From positions 23,864,917-23,928,916 of the forward strand of contig OX422184.1 in NCBI GenBank assembly GCA_949130485.1: a stretch of DNA of 64,000 nt, given 5' to 3'. A program made the position numbers and the translations under genes. Source of the stretch: Agelas oroides (Eukaryota; Porifera; Demospongiae; Agelasida; Agelasidae). Below, piece by piece: positions 47,591 to 59,733 of the stretch (position 1 is its first letter; every line of letters begins with the position of its first letter). A model generated the notes under the pieces. The model saw only the letters and a program-made list of their open reading frames with translations. It had not been told where the DNA came from and searched no databases.

Positions 47591-49510
47591 TCAGATGCTC
47601 ACCATGAAACCTTCCGCTCTTGATGCGTATCTGAATCTGAAGACGGTCAAACACAAGACAATAATGTTTTGTGCTCGATGTGTTGGGCCCTCTCACTACT
47701 CTCCTAGAGTCAAAAGCAGAGGATTTGTCCCACCAGGAGATCATCAGTGCTACAACCACAGCAGTGGGCCTCCTCTGTAATGCCAATGCCAAGAGATCTT
47801 ACCTAAGACGTAAGAAAGTCACTAACGCAATAAACAAATGACTGTTACCCCTCGTAGAGGATGACACCAACTTCAAGGACATATATAGCTACCTCTAACC
47901 TATTTGGCACGGAGCTTGCCAAAAAGTCCAAGGACCTGGTTGACCAAGTCAAAGCCATGTGGTCTCACTGTCCTCTGGAAGAGAGAGAGATGGGGGGGGG
48001 GGGCTATGTCCAAAAGTTTGGTTGAGGTGGAGGCCTCTAATAGCAGACCAAACAGTACAGTGACAGACAATACCAGGGGGAAGATCCTCAGTGGGGCCAG
48101 GGCCACTGAAAATCTCAAGCAAACAAGTCGTAGGAACAGACTTAAGTGAAATCGAATCTCTACAACCAGTAAAGATCGCAAATCCTGTATTGAATCAAAT
48201 TGTTGGCATGGGTATCCACCCAATTTCAGTATATTGCTTGTATTTTATAAGCAACTGGAAGTTGCTGACCAAAGATCGTAGGGTATTAGCTAGAAGCAGT
48301 ATGGGGTTACCACATAACATTCATGTCCAAGTAAAGCAGACCACACCCACATACTTACCAACCAGACCAGGTAAGTCTCATCCTAGTAGAACTCAGAGAG
48401 CTCTGTCAAAAAGGGGCAATCACGGAGTTGACCACACCCATAACAGTGGGCTTCTACTCAAACTCATTAGCTACTAAAGTTCTCAACAAAGACATAAAAG
48501 ACTCTGAAACAATTTATCCAAGCACAGCATTTCAAGATGGAAGGCATCCATACCCTGAAGGATCTAATAAAGCCCGGAGAGACTGGCTTAAGGTATCTCA
48601 GATTCACCTTTCAGACAAAAATCTACCAATTCAAGATCAATTCCCTCCCATTCAGCCTATCTTCAGCCCCATAGGGTTTTTACCAAGACCCTGAAGCTAG
48701 TGATAGCCATTTACAGAAACTGGGAGTAAGATTGATCACCTATATAGACAGTGTACTTGCTTTGACAAAGTCCCAGTTACAGGCAAAATACCACATAGCA
48801 GCACTGTGGCATCTGCTGCAATGCATGGGGTGTGTAATGAACCGCCAGAAGTTGGTAAGTGAGCCTGCACAAGTCCTAGATTTTCTAGGTTCCACAGTGG
48901 ACTGCACGCTTTCTATGGAACTGAGACTTCCCCTTGACAAGAGGAAAAACATCCATGCAGAGGCATGGAAGATGAGCACGTTTCACCTCGCTCACTAGCT
49001 CAGGTTGCTAGAGAAGATGAACGCAACAGCTTAAGTCATACCCCACTGGCCAGCTCCTCTATTCTGCAGGAACCTACAAATGTGCCTGACCCATGCACTA
49101 GATCAGAGTTCCCAATGTTATGAGACAGAAGTCTCTCTTCACCAGGATGCCAAAGAGGAACTCAGGTGCTGGACAACCACATGTCCAGCTGGAATGGGAA
49201 AACACTATTGAAGACAGAGATAGATCCAATTATTGACTCGGATGCTTCCAACTAGGGGTGGGGAGCAACCTGCCTCCCCCCAGAGGACCGGAGGTCCTTG
49301 GTCAGTGGAGGAAAGCAAAAGGCACATCAATTGCTTGGAACTACTAGCTGCAACTCTACCAGTACAGACATTTGCTGAAGATTTGTCCACGATTTCTGTG
49401 TCGTTGCAAATGGACAACACAATGGCTGTAGTCTATATCAACAACATGGCGGTGGTACATGCACAAGTGGGATTTTATCTACAAGACAATTTTATGTATT
49501 TTAGGTAATT
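47590..49510 (+). mobile_element. DIRS-like retroelement fossil, heavily broken
   Basis: Scattered plus-strand pieces resemble DIRS-type elements: a gag-like part (FGTELAKKSKDLVDQVKAM, about 47.9 kb), a reverse transcriptase part (GVRLITYIDSVLAL; VLDFLGSTVDCTLSMELRLP, about 48.7-48.9 kb) and an RNase H-like part (HINCLELLAATLPVQTF; SLQMDNTMAVVYIN, about 49.3-49.45 kb). The tyrosine recombinase and the terminal repeats are not seen. At least five breaks; an old copy. Confidence 0.65.
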
Positions 49511-50061
49511 TTGTCATCGAGCGTATTAGTTAGCTGTTTGAGCAAGGAAAATTGGTCAAACACACTGCAGTTGATAAGCTCATCATCATATAATCTCGAA
49601 TAGCATGCAACCACTACGTTGGTCTGAGCCATTCAAAAATTATAGCCACAGGAAATCGATCAAAGCATACTTCACTGGGTTGTCCCATAGGGATGTTCCC
49701 AGAAATGGTGCCTACTGATCAAGTTCAGTGCTGGGAACCAGGCCCGCAACAATTCTGTTCATATGCTTATAAGGTGTGTGTTGGTGTACAGCAAAAGATA
49801 CAGAAATGTACAATTTCATGGAGTCTAATTAGCAAGGCAGGCAGTATCCTGAGGTTGGAAGTCTATTACTGTTTTAACTAAAATAATAAATTTCAAAATG
49901 CATGTGTATACACATGCACGTGCACGCATTAACATGACACTGGGAGTTAATCTTTAAACTAGTGTTTAACTGTATGTAGTTAAATGAAACTAGCTAATCA
50001 GCTTGTGTGTACAAAATGAATTTAGCATGCTACTTTGTCCCATATCATGAACTTTTTGAGT
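49511..50061. other. Downstream flank of R6
   Basis: From about 49740 the sequence matches 20370 onward (downstream of R4) and 35560 onward (downstream of R5): AATTCTGTTCATATG, GATACAGAAATGTACAA. This is the 3' part of the duplication unit; it presumably holds the 3' UTR of R6. Confidence 0.55.
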
Positions 50062-50123
50062 TCAGGATGTTTCTGAACTGTTGGCATCTCCATCAGACCC
50101 AGCTTGTACTACGGTAGACAAGC
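50062..50123 (-). CDS. R6 terminal tail exon
   Basis: Acceptor ATATGCAG, phase-1 exon encoding LSTVVQAGSDGDANSSETS and TGA at 50062-50064. The C terminus does not match a class I PDZ ligand because the last residue is serine. Confidence 0.78.
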
Positions 50124-50775
50124 CTGCATATGAAGAAATTACACAATGCAAATGATGCTAACAATGTGTGGGTATGTACGTAGCCCATTATATTTTAAGT
50201 GACCAATGTCATAGAAAGAGTACTTTCCATAGGGACTTTGAATGTGGAGTATAAATCTTGATACATAGGTACATGCAGCATCTACGTGCATCAGTTAATT
50301 TGTAGGCAATGCACATGATTTTATATGGGATGATTGCTATAGTGATAAGTGTGTCTGAGAATACCATGGCCAAAAGCCAGTAAGGCGCTCTTGGCATTTT
50401 TCATTCATTCATATATGATTATTTTTGGGATCATTATGGAATTATTAACCCATGATGAGTTCATTGGCGGTTTCATAAGCAATAACCACAATTTTACCTG
50501 GGCAATGCCCGGGCTTGCCGGGTCTGGAACCACCACTGGATTAGGTACCTTAGTTGCAGTTTGGAAGATATAAATTGCACCTACCATTTGCTAGTGACTT
50601 GGAGCTAATTAGCTTATGCCTACACAAGAACACTAATGTAGCCTCATTCACAGGTGCTCAACCAAACTGAAACACTATCAATAGTGACAATAACACATTT
50701 GGCAGTCAATTGTAACTGTACAATTTCAGTATTATGGTGAGTTAATATGCCCCTTATAAACAAATCATCACTTAC

Positions 50776-50841
50776 TGGGTTTGTCTTCTTGACTCGGAGG
50801 TTGTTGCATCACATCACATTCACAGCTGTCGAGCTGCAGGT
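50776..50841 (-). CDS. R6 tail cassette exon (DLQLDSCECDV...)
   Basis: 66 nt, acceptor ATGCAG, donor GTAAGTG, phase 1 on both sides. Encodes (D/N)LQLDSCECDVMQQPPSQED plus KP. The CxC pair is shared with R5. Confidence 0.75.
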
Positions 50842-51441
50842 CTGCATGCAGTAAGTACATATCATACAGCTATATGATGCTTCTGAATTAATATTTTTAG
50901 TACTGTATGTAAGTATGGTCTTCATATCGGGGGAGTGGTGGGGGGAGGGGCATTTAGTATGTACTGTAAGCATGTGGCCATTAGCCTCATTCTCATCCAC
51001 CCAACAGCTTTTCGTTGTTAGAAAGTCACTTTGTCTGCACTGAATGTGACCACAAAAAAAGAATGACCAGGTTAGCAGTGAGAACAATGCTTTGTTGTTT
51101 CTACTATTGCAAACAGTCACAAACTGGAGGTGGCTATAGTAGCTACTCCAGAAGGATAAGCCATGATTGCATGCAGATACCATAATATTGGTGTAATTCT
51201 GTCTGACTCCATATCGGCTCTTTGTTAATACACACTAATGAGTTCTAGTAGTATCTACATGTACAGCCTCATTTGTTGCCACTGCCCAACTTGCAGTACT
51301 CTTGTAACTAGCTTGGTCCATAGTTAAGTAGCTACTGGAACTTACTGCTGGAAAAATATGACAATTAGATACTTAGCTAGCTAGCTACTGGGATAATTTA
51401 GAGCTGTACTGATCACATAATTTTCAGACAGCATTGTTTAC

Positions 51442-51489
51442 TTTTGTCATCTTCTTGATCCTGAGAAGTGTCAGAGTTGTCCAGGCCCA
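51442..51489 (-). CDS. R6 tail cassette exon (VGLDNSDTS...)
   Basis: 48 nt, acceptor CTGCAG, donor GTAAAC, phase 1 on both sides. Encodes VGLDNSDTSQDQEDDK; lacks the FDHCD codons present in R4 and R5, an exact 15-nt, in-frame difference. Confidence 0.75.
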
Positions 51490-51830
51490 CTGCAGATAGT
51501 GCATATAACATGATTGTAAACATGTTGTTATTGCTCCAACATGGATTTAAGTTATGTAAGCAAGTTACATGGTATAAGGAGGTTTGACATACCACATACC
51601 ACCTACTGTGGAGGAGGTTTATATATGGGGACATTCCCTAGCCGAGCTACTGCAACAGGTCTGACAAAAACATATATGGCTACATATAGCTGCTGATAAA
51701 CAAATTTTGTGGCCACTGCAGCATTTTCAGAGAACTTTGAGCCAAACTTGAATCAAGACTGAACCTGTATCTTCCTATTGGGTAACAAAATATCTTAGAT
51801 AAACAATCAAATGTTCACATGTGAATTTTG

Positions 51831-52515
51831 TTTCTGATTAGGCTTACACACAATGAGGATAATATCAATAAAAAAACAGTTGCATTTCGAAGGCCATAGC
51901 TACTGCCTGCTATGGTCACTCTATATTGAAATTGCGATTTCATATCAATCAGTCAATCAATGCTGTCATCCTAACAAGAGACAATGAAAGAGATTACTGT
52001 GCATACTATCAGATGTTGTTAGATGTTCTACATGCCCTTCAATTCATGCTTCTCACCTCACAATACTTCTCACCTTGTTTATTGGAATGGTTCTCAACTG
52101 GCTCATCAATATCAAGAGACAGGCCTGTACAATCCATGCAGTGCATGCATATTAGAGTGAGTAATGCAGTGATAAGAAATGAAGTCTGTACCCGCTATGT
52201 ACCCACCTTACGCATGTACTTACATCTAGATCCTAGACACTAGGTAGCCTCATCCACACTGCTCTCAAAATTCAATTTTTTGGGTTTGGGTTTTTCGGCG
52301 AGGCCTAGGAACAAAGCTAGGTACTAGGCAGATATAGAGCGCCAAGATCATGTTATTGTCCGCGTGTGATACTACACCATAGGGTTGTCAAATCTGGTGG
52401 TGGGTAGTTCTTCTTACTGTGTCTTCTTTCACCTTTGTGTATTGTTCACTATATGTTTTGACAAATCTGGCGACAGATAATTCTCACTTCCTTATTTGTA
52501 TTTCATTCTCGTATT
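51831..52515. repeat. Direct duplication, copy 1 (with tail exon)
   Basis: Nearly identical to 52691-53329. Both contain the R6 GLSLDIDE tail exon and its splice sites. Copy 1 has about 45 bp more near 52010-52060. Confidence 0.9.
52074..52124 (-). CDS. R6 tail cassette exon, copy B (GLSLDIDEPVEN...)
   Basis: 51 nt, acceptor TGTACAG, donor GTGAG, phase 1. Encodes GLSLDIDEPVENHSNKQ, identical to copy A at 52902-52952. Confidence 0.72.
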
Positions 52516-52690
52516 CAAAGTTCCAAACTTTTTAGAAATTTGGAATTATTGCAACAGTAGGAAGGGAAGTGCTTAATAGCATATTCAAAGGTGGCGTATG
52601 CACACTGTGGTGAACAAGAAACTCCATGAGAATGGATACACCAGTAGCATAACTGCATTGTGTATAGTTAGTATTGCTTATACTAACTTC

Positions 52691-53329
52691 TATTTCTGAT
52701 TAGGCTTACACACAATGAGCATAGTATCTAAAATAAACAGTCGCATTTTGAAGGCCATAGCTACTGCCTGCTATGGTCACTCTATATTGAAATTACGATT
52801 TCATATCAATCAGTCAATCAATACTGTCATCCTAACAAGAGGCAATGAAAGAGATTACTGTGCATACTATCAGCTGTTCTACACCTCACAATACTTCTCA
52901 CCTTGTTTATTGGAATGGTTCTCAACTGGCTCATCAATATCAAGAGACAGGCCTGTACAATCCATGCAGTGCATGCATATTAGAGTGAGTAATGCAGTGA
53001 TAAGAAATGAAGTCTGTACCCGCTATGTACCCACCTTACGCATGTACTTACATCTAGATCCTAGACACTAGGTAGCCTCATCCACACTGCTCTCAAAATT
53101 CAATTTTTTGGGTGAGGCCTAGGAACAAAGCTAGGTACTAGGCAGATATAGAGTGCCAAGATCATGTTATTGTCCGCGTGTGATACTACACCATAGGGTT
53201 GTCAAATCTGGTGGTGGGTGGTTCTTCTTACTGTGTCTTCTTTCACTTTTGTGTATTGTTCACTGTATGTTTTGACAAATCTGGCGACAAATAATTCTCA
53301 CTTCCTTATTTGTATTTCATTCTCGTATA
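52691..53329. repeat. Direct duplication, copy 2 (with tail exon)
   Basis: Second copy of the 51831-52515 segment, differing by scattered substitutions and one short gap. It is the one nearer to the main exon of R6. Confidence 0.9.
52902..52952 (-). CDS. R6 tail cassette exon, copy A (GLSLDIDEPVEN...)
   Basis: 51 nt with the same splice sites and phase as copy B. Inclusion of A, B, both or neither would keep the frame, so R6 could have tails of at least three lengths. Confidence 0.72.
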
Positions 53330-53525
53330 TAAAGCATGTCTGCCTAGTTACTGTATAGTCAAATGCTTACATATTGTGTATTTGAACTCTCTTCCTGCAT
53401 TTATTAACTCCCCGTGACGTACTTTTTGTTGCTAATGCAAACTTTCCCCCAGTGGATGTGGGAGGGTATAACAACATCCACATTCTAGTCATGTAAGTAT
53501 ACACATACAAATTACGGTGAATTAC

Positions 53526-56256
53526 CTTTCGTTGGGTCGTGGCCTGCAAACGTCACTGCACTTTGTATTGTCAGTGCTTCAATTGCAGTTGTACAGTCAC
53601 TAGTTTTGGTGTATTGAGAGGTGAATTGTCTTTTGTTCTCCTTTGGCCGCAGAAGAACAATGTACAACTTTCGTCCAAAGATACAGAAGAGTACTGCAAA
53701 TGCACTCATGATGACAGCAAATGCGATGGTTGCATTCTGTATCTCCCGGGTTGACAGTGTGGCAAAGTAGCTTGGTATGAAGGCAAGCCAAATCATCAGT
53801 AGAGCAAAAGAGCAAAATGCGATGAACTTGGCTTCATTGTAGTTCGCTGGGTACTTAAAGCTCATGACACCGAGTACACAAGCTGCTATAATGATTAGGG
53901 TTTCATAGATCCCCGACAGGACAAATACTGGGGTTGGGTCAGAAACACAAGTCACAACAATCTCTGGAAAATCGTTCATATTTGTGGAGTTTAGTCGCAA
54001 TTCTCGTTGAATTCCAGGAAGTTGCATGCCTATTGAAGCAAAGACAAGTACTATTTGTCCCAATACAACAAGAAAACTAAAGAGGATTTGGTGGTATGCT
54101 TCCATGCACCTCGGACGTTTGATTAGGGACTTGTTCTGAAAAACGCGAAACACTCGAAGGATTTTGATCATGATTGTTCCAAACATAAGTGAGAAGCAGA
54201 ACCAAATAGCAACCCTCTGAACAATGCACACGCCAAGTGTGGGCGGAGCAACATAAATGAATACAGAAGCAAAGCTCAGGCCAATTGCGATGAGTAGTAG
54301 TATCATTTGTTCCCTGCTAGAAGATTTAATGACTGGGGTTTTGTAGTACATTCCAAAAACTATTCCAGTCACTGCTACTGACAACAGGCCAAGTATTCCC
54401 ATAATGATGACCACAATTGACCAAGGATCACTAAATTTGAGAAATGTTTCAGCAATAGCTATACATTCATTGCTACCTTGCAGTGGATTGTTACCCCACA
54501 TATCACCCAGCACGGAGCAGCTATTGCAGCTTGGGGCGAGGTGTTCACTTGAGAAGTTCTGTCCAAGACAAGGTTCACATATGCTACAGCAGGAGGATGT
54601 CACTGGCCTGCGATACTGGCCCGGGACACAGTGACCACAGTGAGATTCTGGAGGCTCATGAACAATACTTCCATCGTAATTACCAAAGTCAAGGGTGCTC
54701 ACATCAGTAAAGTTCAAAGCGGAACCACCAGCACTGTTCCAGGTTCCAACTCTAGTAAAGTCACAACTATTTCTGCACTGATAGTTCCATATATCAAACT
54801 GACCTTCCACATGTCCATCAGAGTTAAACTGCACTGTATTTTCAGTCAGTGGAGAATGGAAATGCACATCTGCAATGTACTCATGCAGTGCTGAGCCATT
54901 CAATTCCCTCTTTTGTCCACTGCACCTGTTGTCTGTACGGCTCCAAACTGTTGGTTGATCACAGTTTTCTTGGAGAAAGCGATCTAAGGCATGGGCAAAG
55001 GTGTACACTGCATCAATGGTCAGTGATACAAAGGGACTCTGTCTATAGTGAGCAAAGCGAGTGATGTTTGAATTTTGATCACAGGCATTTGGGGAATCAT
55101 TTGTAGAATTCAGTGTATTGTCACATTTAGCATAGTTTGCATAAATTTCAGGGAACCATGGATTTCGTTTATTGCTGTGGATTGTCAGCTGTGTCAGATA
55201 TTCATGGAACTCCTGAACATGTGATGAAAAATAGATAAGTCCGTACATCCCCCCAGCCGTTTCATTAAACCTGCTGGCAACAATAGCTGACTGTAACAAC
55301 TCGGTTGTTATCCATATGAACCTTCGCTCCGGAGAAATGTCCCTGACTTTCTGCAGAATCTGCTGTGTATGCTGAGCATGAGTATAAAGAACTACAACAT
55401 TTGCAGCCGATGCATTCAGTTTCAATGCCAATGTGTTGTAATCATCTTCTAGAAAATCTTCATCGATTGGTTCCTTAACATCCATGCAGATTTCATTCAT
55501 TACAGCCAGTTTTTGCAGTTCATCTGTTCCAGCCTGCCCATATATATCATTAGAGTACACAGTTGAAATGTGAGTCCAGTTGAACCACAGCATTAGATCA
55601 ACCATCACCTTTACTAAAATATTGTCCGGAGAAATTGTCCTATAGAAGTAGGAATACCTGTCCCTGTTGTTGAGTACAGGGGAAGCGGAAACGTAGCTGA
55701 CCTGTGGCATTTGAAACAGACGCCCCAGGCCGGCCGAAACCATGCTAACTCTGCTTGCATAGGCTCCTACAATGCCTACAGTGGCGACAGATTCTGATAC
55801 GTTTCCTCCAGGAAATGTCGAGCAGCTCTCAAGGGACAGATGTTCTCCGGAAATGATAAGATCAAGAGCTTCATCCAAGCCAATGTTCTCGCTGTAACAG
55901 GTATCACGTATGTCGTACCCCAGCTTGATGCCTCGTAGTAGTTGCGAGTCGGCGTTGATGGTGTCCAGTGCGAATAACATCGCCTCCATCAGCTGTTCGG
56001 AACGGATCCCTCCACATTTTCCTCCAGCAGAAGCGGCGTCTTCAGAATGGACGGGGAACAGTCCGCCAATAACAAAGTCCTTGTCAGCACGACTGGCCGC
56101 ACCGCGTATTCTTTCATCCGCGCTCCTGATAACTTCAGATTCTTCTTGGTATCGGTACGTCCTCGGTTCCGCGGCGCAGGCTCTTGGACTGGCAGCAGCA
56201 AGCAAAATCACAAACAGAAAGACGAGTGTGTGTAATTTTTGTAGTACACGAGCCAT
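53526..56256 (-). CDS. R6: class C GPCR (mGluR-like), intact main exon
   Basis: ATG at 56256 starts 910 uninterrupted codons: signal peptide about 1-28 (MARVLQKLHTLVFLFVILLA), flytrap domain about 60-490 (VATVGIVGAYASRVS, NDIYGQAG, RNPWFPEIYANYAKC), cysteine linker about 538-600 (CGHCVPGQYRRPVTSSCC, CEPCLGQNFSSEHLAPSC), seven membrane segments about 610-868 with TPVIKSSSREQM, LIKRPRCMEAYHQ, FKYPANYNEAKFIAF and FGRKLYIVLL. The exon ends AAAG/GTAATT; intron retention would give a short tail GNSP. Spliced on, the downstream cassettes add about 75 residues. The glutamate-receptor SDGW element is replaced by ITTELL, so the ligand is probably not glutamate bound in the usual way. The gene is the best candidate for a functional member. 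Confidence 0.93.
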
Positions 56257-56302
56257 TGTTTAAAAGAGACTGCATGGGCCGATTACATCTCGCGTCAGCC
56301 TT

Positions 56303-56309
56303 TTTTATA
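56303..56309 (-). promoter_or_regulatory. TATA-like box of R6
   Basis: TATAAAA on the minus strand, 47 bp before the start codon. The surrounding sequence (CTCGCG...TATAA) is conserved upstream of R5, which supports it as a core promoter. The short distance implies a short 5' UTR. Confidence 0.45.
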
Positions 56310-57452
56310 ACAAATCACGAGAGAGTCGACATTCATTATCTGGCCCATGAGAATTTCCGGGAAACGCACTTGAATTGATATACGTCCTCGATATACCCTA
56401 CGTATACTAGCATAGGCTAATGGTTCACAGGTGTTCTGAGGATTGTCAGTGAGTAGTGCCTGGGCAGCTGCCTCTCTGCAAGTTCTGCAAGAATGTGGTG
56501 GCTACTCACTGCGAAAACAAAATTAGATGTTTTAACCACAGCCTGAGTGGTTACCCTGGTTGCAGACTAGCTAGTAGCTATAGAGAGATGTTGGTTATGA
56601 GAGGTTTATAAACTTCTCACAGACATGCAGGCTAAGGTTACGGTCACAAGCCTTGGTTCCCTTTGACTGGCTAAGTCCCCCCCATTCCCTTCCCATATAA
56701 CGTTACTCAATTTAACTGGCACAACAAAATTTAATGCTTACATAATAAAGATGTAATGCGGTACATACAATAAAAACAGTTGTGTGGGCTCTGCTACATG
56801 TTATCATTGCATCTTCCGGTTACACTTAATTACAAAGGAAAGGTTTAGAACCATAGTGGGCTAACTCACCAAACACTGCATGGGTTTGGTATATTTGAGG
56901 CATGTTGGCTACATGCAATATGTAGGTCAAAGGGCCACTATATAAGCTTCCTGTGTTATTCTAGCCATACCTGCTACAGGTCATGTGTATGACATTTCAA
57001 TACCCGACAGTTTGATGTATACCTGTTATCGGATATGTACCTAACATTTTTAGGTATGATATTGATAGTAGCTGACGTTTCGTGGTAGGTAAGATTCCTA
57101 AAATTTATTTTGGACTGACATTTTGTGGCATGTACATGTACCTGATTGTATGGAGCTGGCATTTTATGGCTATATACCTAGGTAAGATACCTATCAATTC
57201 CATGTATGTTATTATTTTTAGGTAATTAAATCCTCGTCTTTGATTAGACCACTCTGATTCTAAGGCCTTCATTAATTTTAATATAGATTGCCACATGCAG
57301 CTAATGATGTTTTTGTACAGTAGAACCACAGAAGTTAGCTACTTGCCAATGTAGCTACAGTTTTGAGAATGGCTATATGTACTGGTTAAAATGACGGCAA
57401 GTGCTGGTTACTGCAGTTTCAGGGTTCATTGAACAGGTTGATAGTATGACAA
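56310..57452. other. R6 upstream spacer, no gene
   Basis: Contains a one-sided relative of the 13836-14065 MITE at 56528-56570 and a phrase shared with 28920-28980 (GTTCTGAGG.TTGTCA, GGGCAGCTGCCT). No coding region. Confidence 0.45.
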
Positions 57453-58111
57453 CAGTGGCGGATCTAGAAATTTAGAAAGGGGGGGTTCGGACATTTTTGG
57501 GTTGCCACGCCCACTTTCGGTCACGTGAACGCATTCGTACAAAATATATAGCTGGAAGGCCGAACCGAGGGGTCCGTCACAAAAGAAATCTCGTATATAC
57601 ACTGTCCGACAGTGTTGTTTTAGTTAACTATAACTTTAACTAAATGCATGTTAGTATGGTCTTTTTAAAATTTAGTTAACCAAAACTACAACTAACTAAA
57701 AATTTTTGCTCAGCTGGGAACTATAACTAAAATATCCAAGAACATACAAGAAGAAACCTGTCGGCAGAAATCCAAACTGAAATCCAGAAATCCACTGTGA
57801 AATCCAGAAATCCACTCTGAAATCCGAAATCCACGTGAAATCCAGTGGATTTCGAAATCTCGTACGCCGAGGCGCGCCTTGGCGGACCCCTCGGGCCGGA
57901 CTGAATATCTCGAAGCAACTCTAGGCCTAGTCAAACGTCTGGAGATCAACAGTAAAGAACTGATACGTGAATGCGTAACTGTGCCTGGTTGTTGTTGCTG
58001 CATGCCACTGCTGCATAATCATTTGATGGTTATGTACGCATAATACATTACTAGCCGCCAAAGGGGAGTGCATCAGTTGCACCCCCCTTACCCCCCCTAA
58101 ATCCGCCACTG
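57453..58111. mobile_element. MITE with CAGTGGCGGAT ends, 659 bp
   Basis: Starts CAGTGGCGGATCTAGAAATT, ends AAATCCGCCACTG; flanked by GACAA on both sides (57448-57452 and 58112-58116). Ends of the CAGTGGCGGAT type are common in animal DNA-transposon derivatives. Inside, short GAAATCCA units repeat (about 57765-57860), giving a spurious minus-strand open frame. Confidence 0.75.
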
Positions 58112-58439
58112 GACAAATGGAATTCCAAAACACAATCATCATCCATCAACCCACTCACAATTCCATCTAGCTTTAAGAGCTATCTAACATCATCAAACCA
58201 GATAATAGCCAACAGATATAGATGCATATATATATCACTGCAAAAACACTTGAGTTAGTTTAACCACATTTTTAGGTTGTCTCAGTTGCATCAGTGTGAC
58301 CAAGGAATGCTAGGTTTTCTTGAACAATTTTTGATGAGCTTTTCCCATTAGCTAGTCTCGCTTTTAGAAGACCTATTTGGCTACATCCCTGGCATTTCTA
58401 CCACAACCATGCAACCAAGGAACTCTCCAAGTGCAGTTG

Positions 58440-59180
58440 TTACACCCCAAGATGCAACTTAAAGGATCCGCGTAAATATTATTACAAACCCCAAGATGCA
58501 ACTTAAAGGACCCGCGTAATATAATATAATATAACTAACTAATATAATACACAGGCCAGAGGAAGCGTTGGACATCCAATCTGAGTTGATATTCGAATGA
58601 AACTTTGGTACACCAACAACTCTCCCTTCACCAGCTACACCACCGTCACCCCTCACAGCGACTCCCGAAACGATTTTTCCGCTTACGTGACGTCACACGT
58701 TCAATATGACATTAGCATTATCACTATGTTTCTATTGTTTATATACAGATATATATTTTTTTATATACTTTCTCTCTTTTATTTTCTATTAAGGTTCATG
58801 ACCCCTTAAAAAAAATAATAAATAAAAAAAATTTTAAAAAAAAAAATAAAAAAATAATAAAAAAGAAAAAAATTTGAACGTGTGACGTCACGTAAGCGGA
58901 AAAATCGAGTCGCTGTGAGGGGTGACGGTGGTATAGCTGGTGAAGGGAGAGTTGTTGATGTACCAAAGTTTCATTCATGGGGTAAGTGCACCATGACATT
59001 AACAAATAGCAACTCAGATTGGATGTCCAACGCTTCCTCTTGCCTGTGAATTATTTATTTAGTTACTTACTTATTTATATACGCGGGTCCTTTAAGTTGC
59101 ATCTTGGGGGTCCTTTTAAGTTGCATCTTGGGGGTAACGAGCAAAGTAACCGCACCCCAAGATGCTCACGGAAGGCTAGT
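58440..59180. mobile_element. Large palindrome / fold-back element
   Basis: The left arm (about 58553-58710) and right arm (about 58873-59040) are inverted copies over some 160 bp: TTTTTCCGCTTACGTGACGT faces its complement across an A/T-only centre (58730-58872). Further out, repeats of AAGATGCAACTTAAAGGA occur on the left and TCCTTTAAGTTGCATCTTGG on the right. One-armed relatives lie at about 32.83-33.33 kb and 59.99-60.02 kb. No coding sequence. Confidence 0.8.
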
Positions 59181-59370
59181 GCTGCAGGTTTTACCTTGGT
59201 TCGAACACTTTAGAGTTCAGTGCTATACGTAGGTAAAATCTTTGTTAGTAGGCTTTAGGGAAAAAAAGGGGGTTTTTTTTTTTCTTTGTTTTTGTTTTTT
59301 TGAAATGACAAAAAATGTATTATAGCAAACTATAGAGGAGGAATACTGCTACTTAGCTACAAGACCTGAA

Positions 59371-59733
59371 CAGTGGCGTAGCCAGGCTGGGGCACACTGG
59401 GGCACATGCCCTAGCAACTAGAGGCCGTGCCCAACCAGTGTAAGTATGCATGCGAATTATCAGCGATGATAGTATCGTTGTCGATCGCGAATCGGGCGCT
59501 AAACCATCTTGAAATCGAACGGCGCAGTATCGGTATGTATATCCACAGAGTTACGAGTCTCGTATACGCTCACCGTACGCATGCAAGTTTGCCGTATAAG
59601 TGACGTACACTGCACTACCATATGGCCTCAGAACCGACCTGGGAGGCTGTAAAAGTCCCAAAAATTTCGTACAAATTAACGTAGTGTGCCCATGCTGTGC
59701 CCTAGCATCGGCGATGTCCTGGCTACGTCACTG
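59371..59733. mobile_element. hAT MITE with perfect 8-bp target duplication
   Basis: Starts CAGTGGCGTAGCCAGGCTGG and ends TCCTGGCTACGTCACTG; GACCTGAA flanks both sides (59363-59370 and 59734-59741). Same family as the right end of the 38122-40324 element. Perfect target duplication suggests a young insertion. No transposase. Confidence 0.88.
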
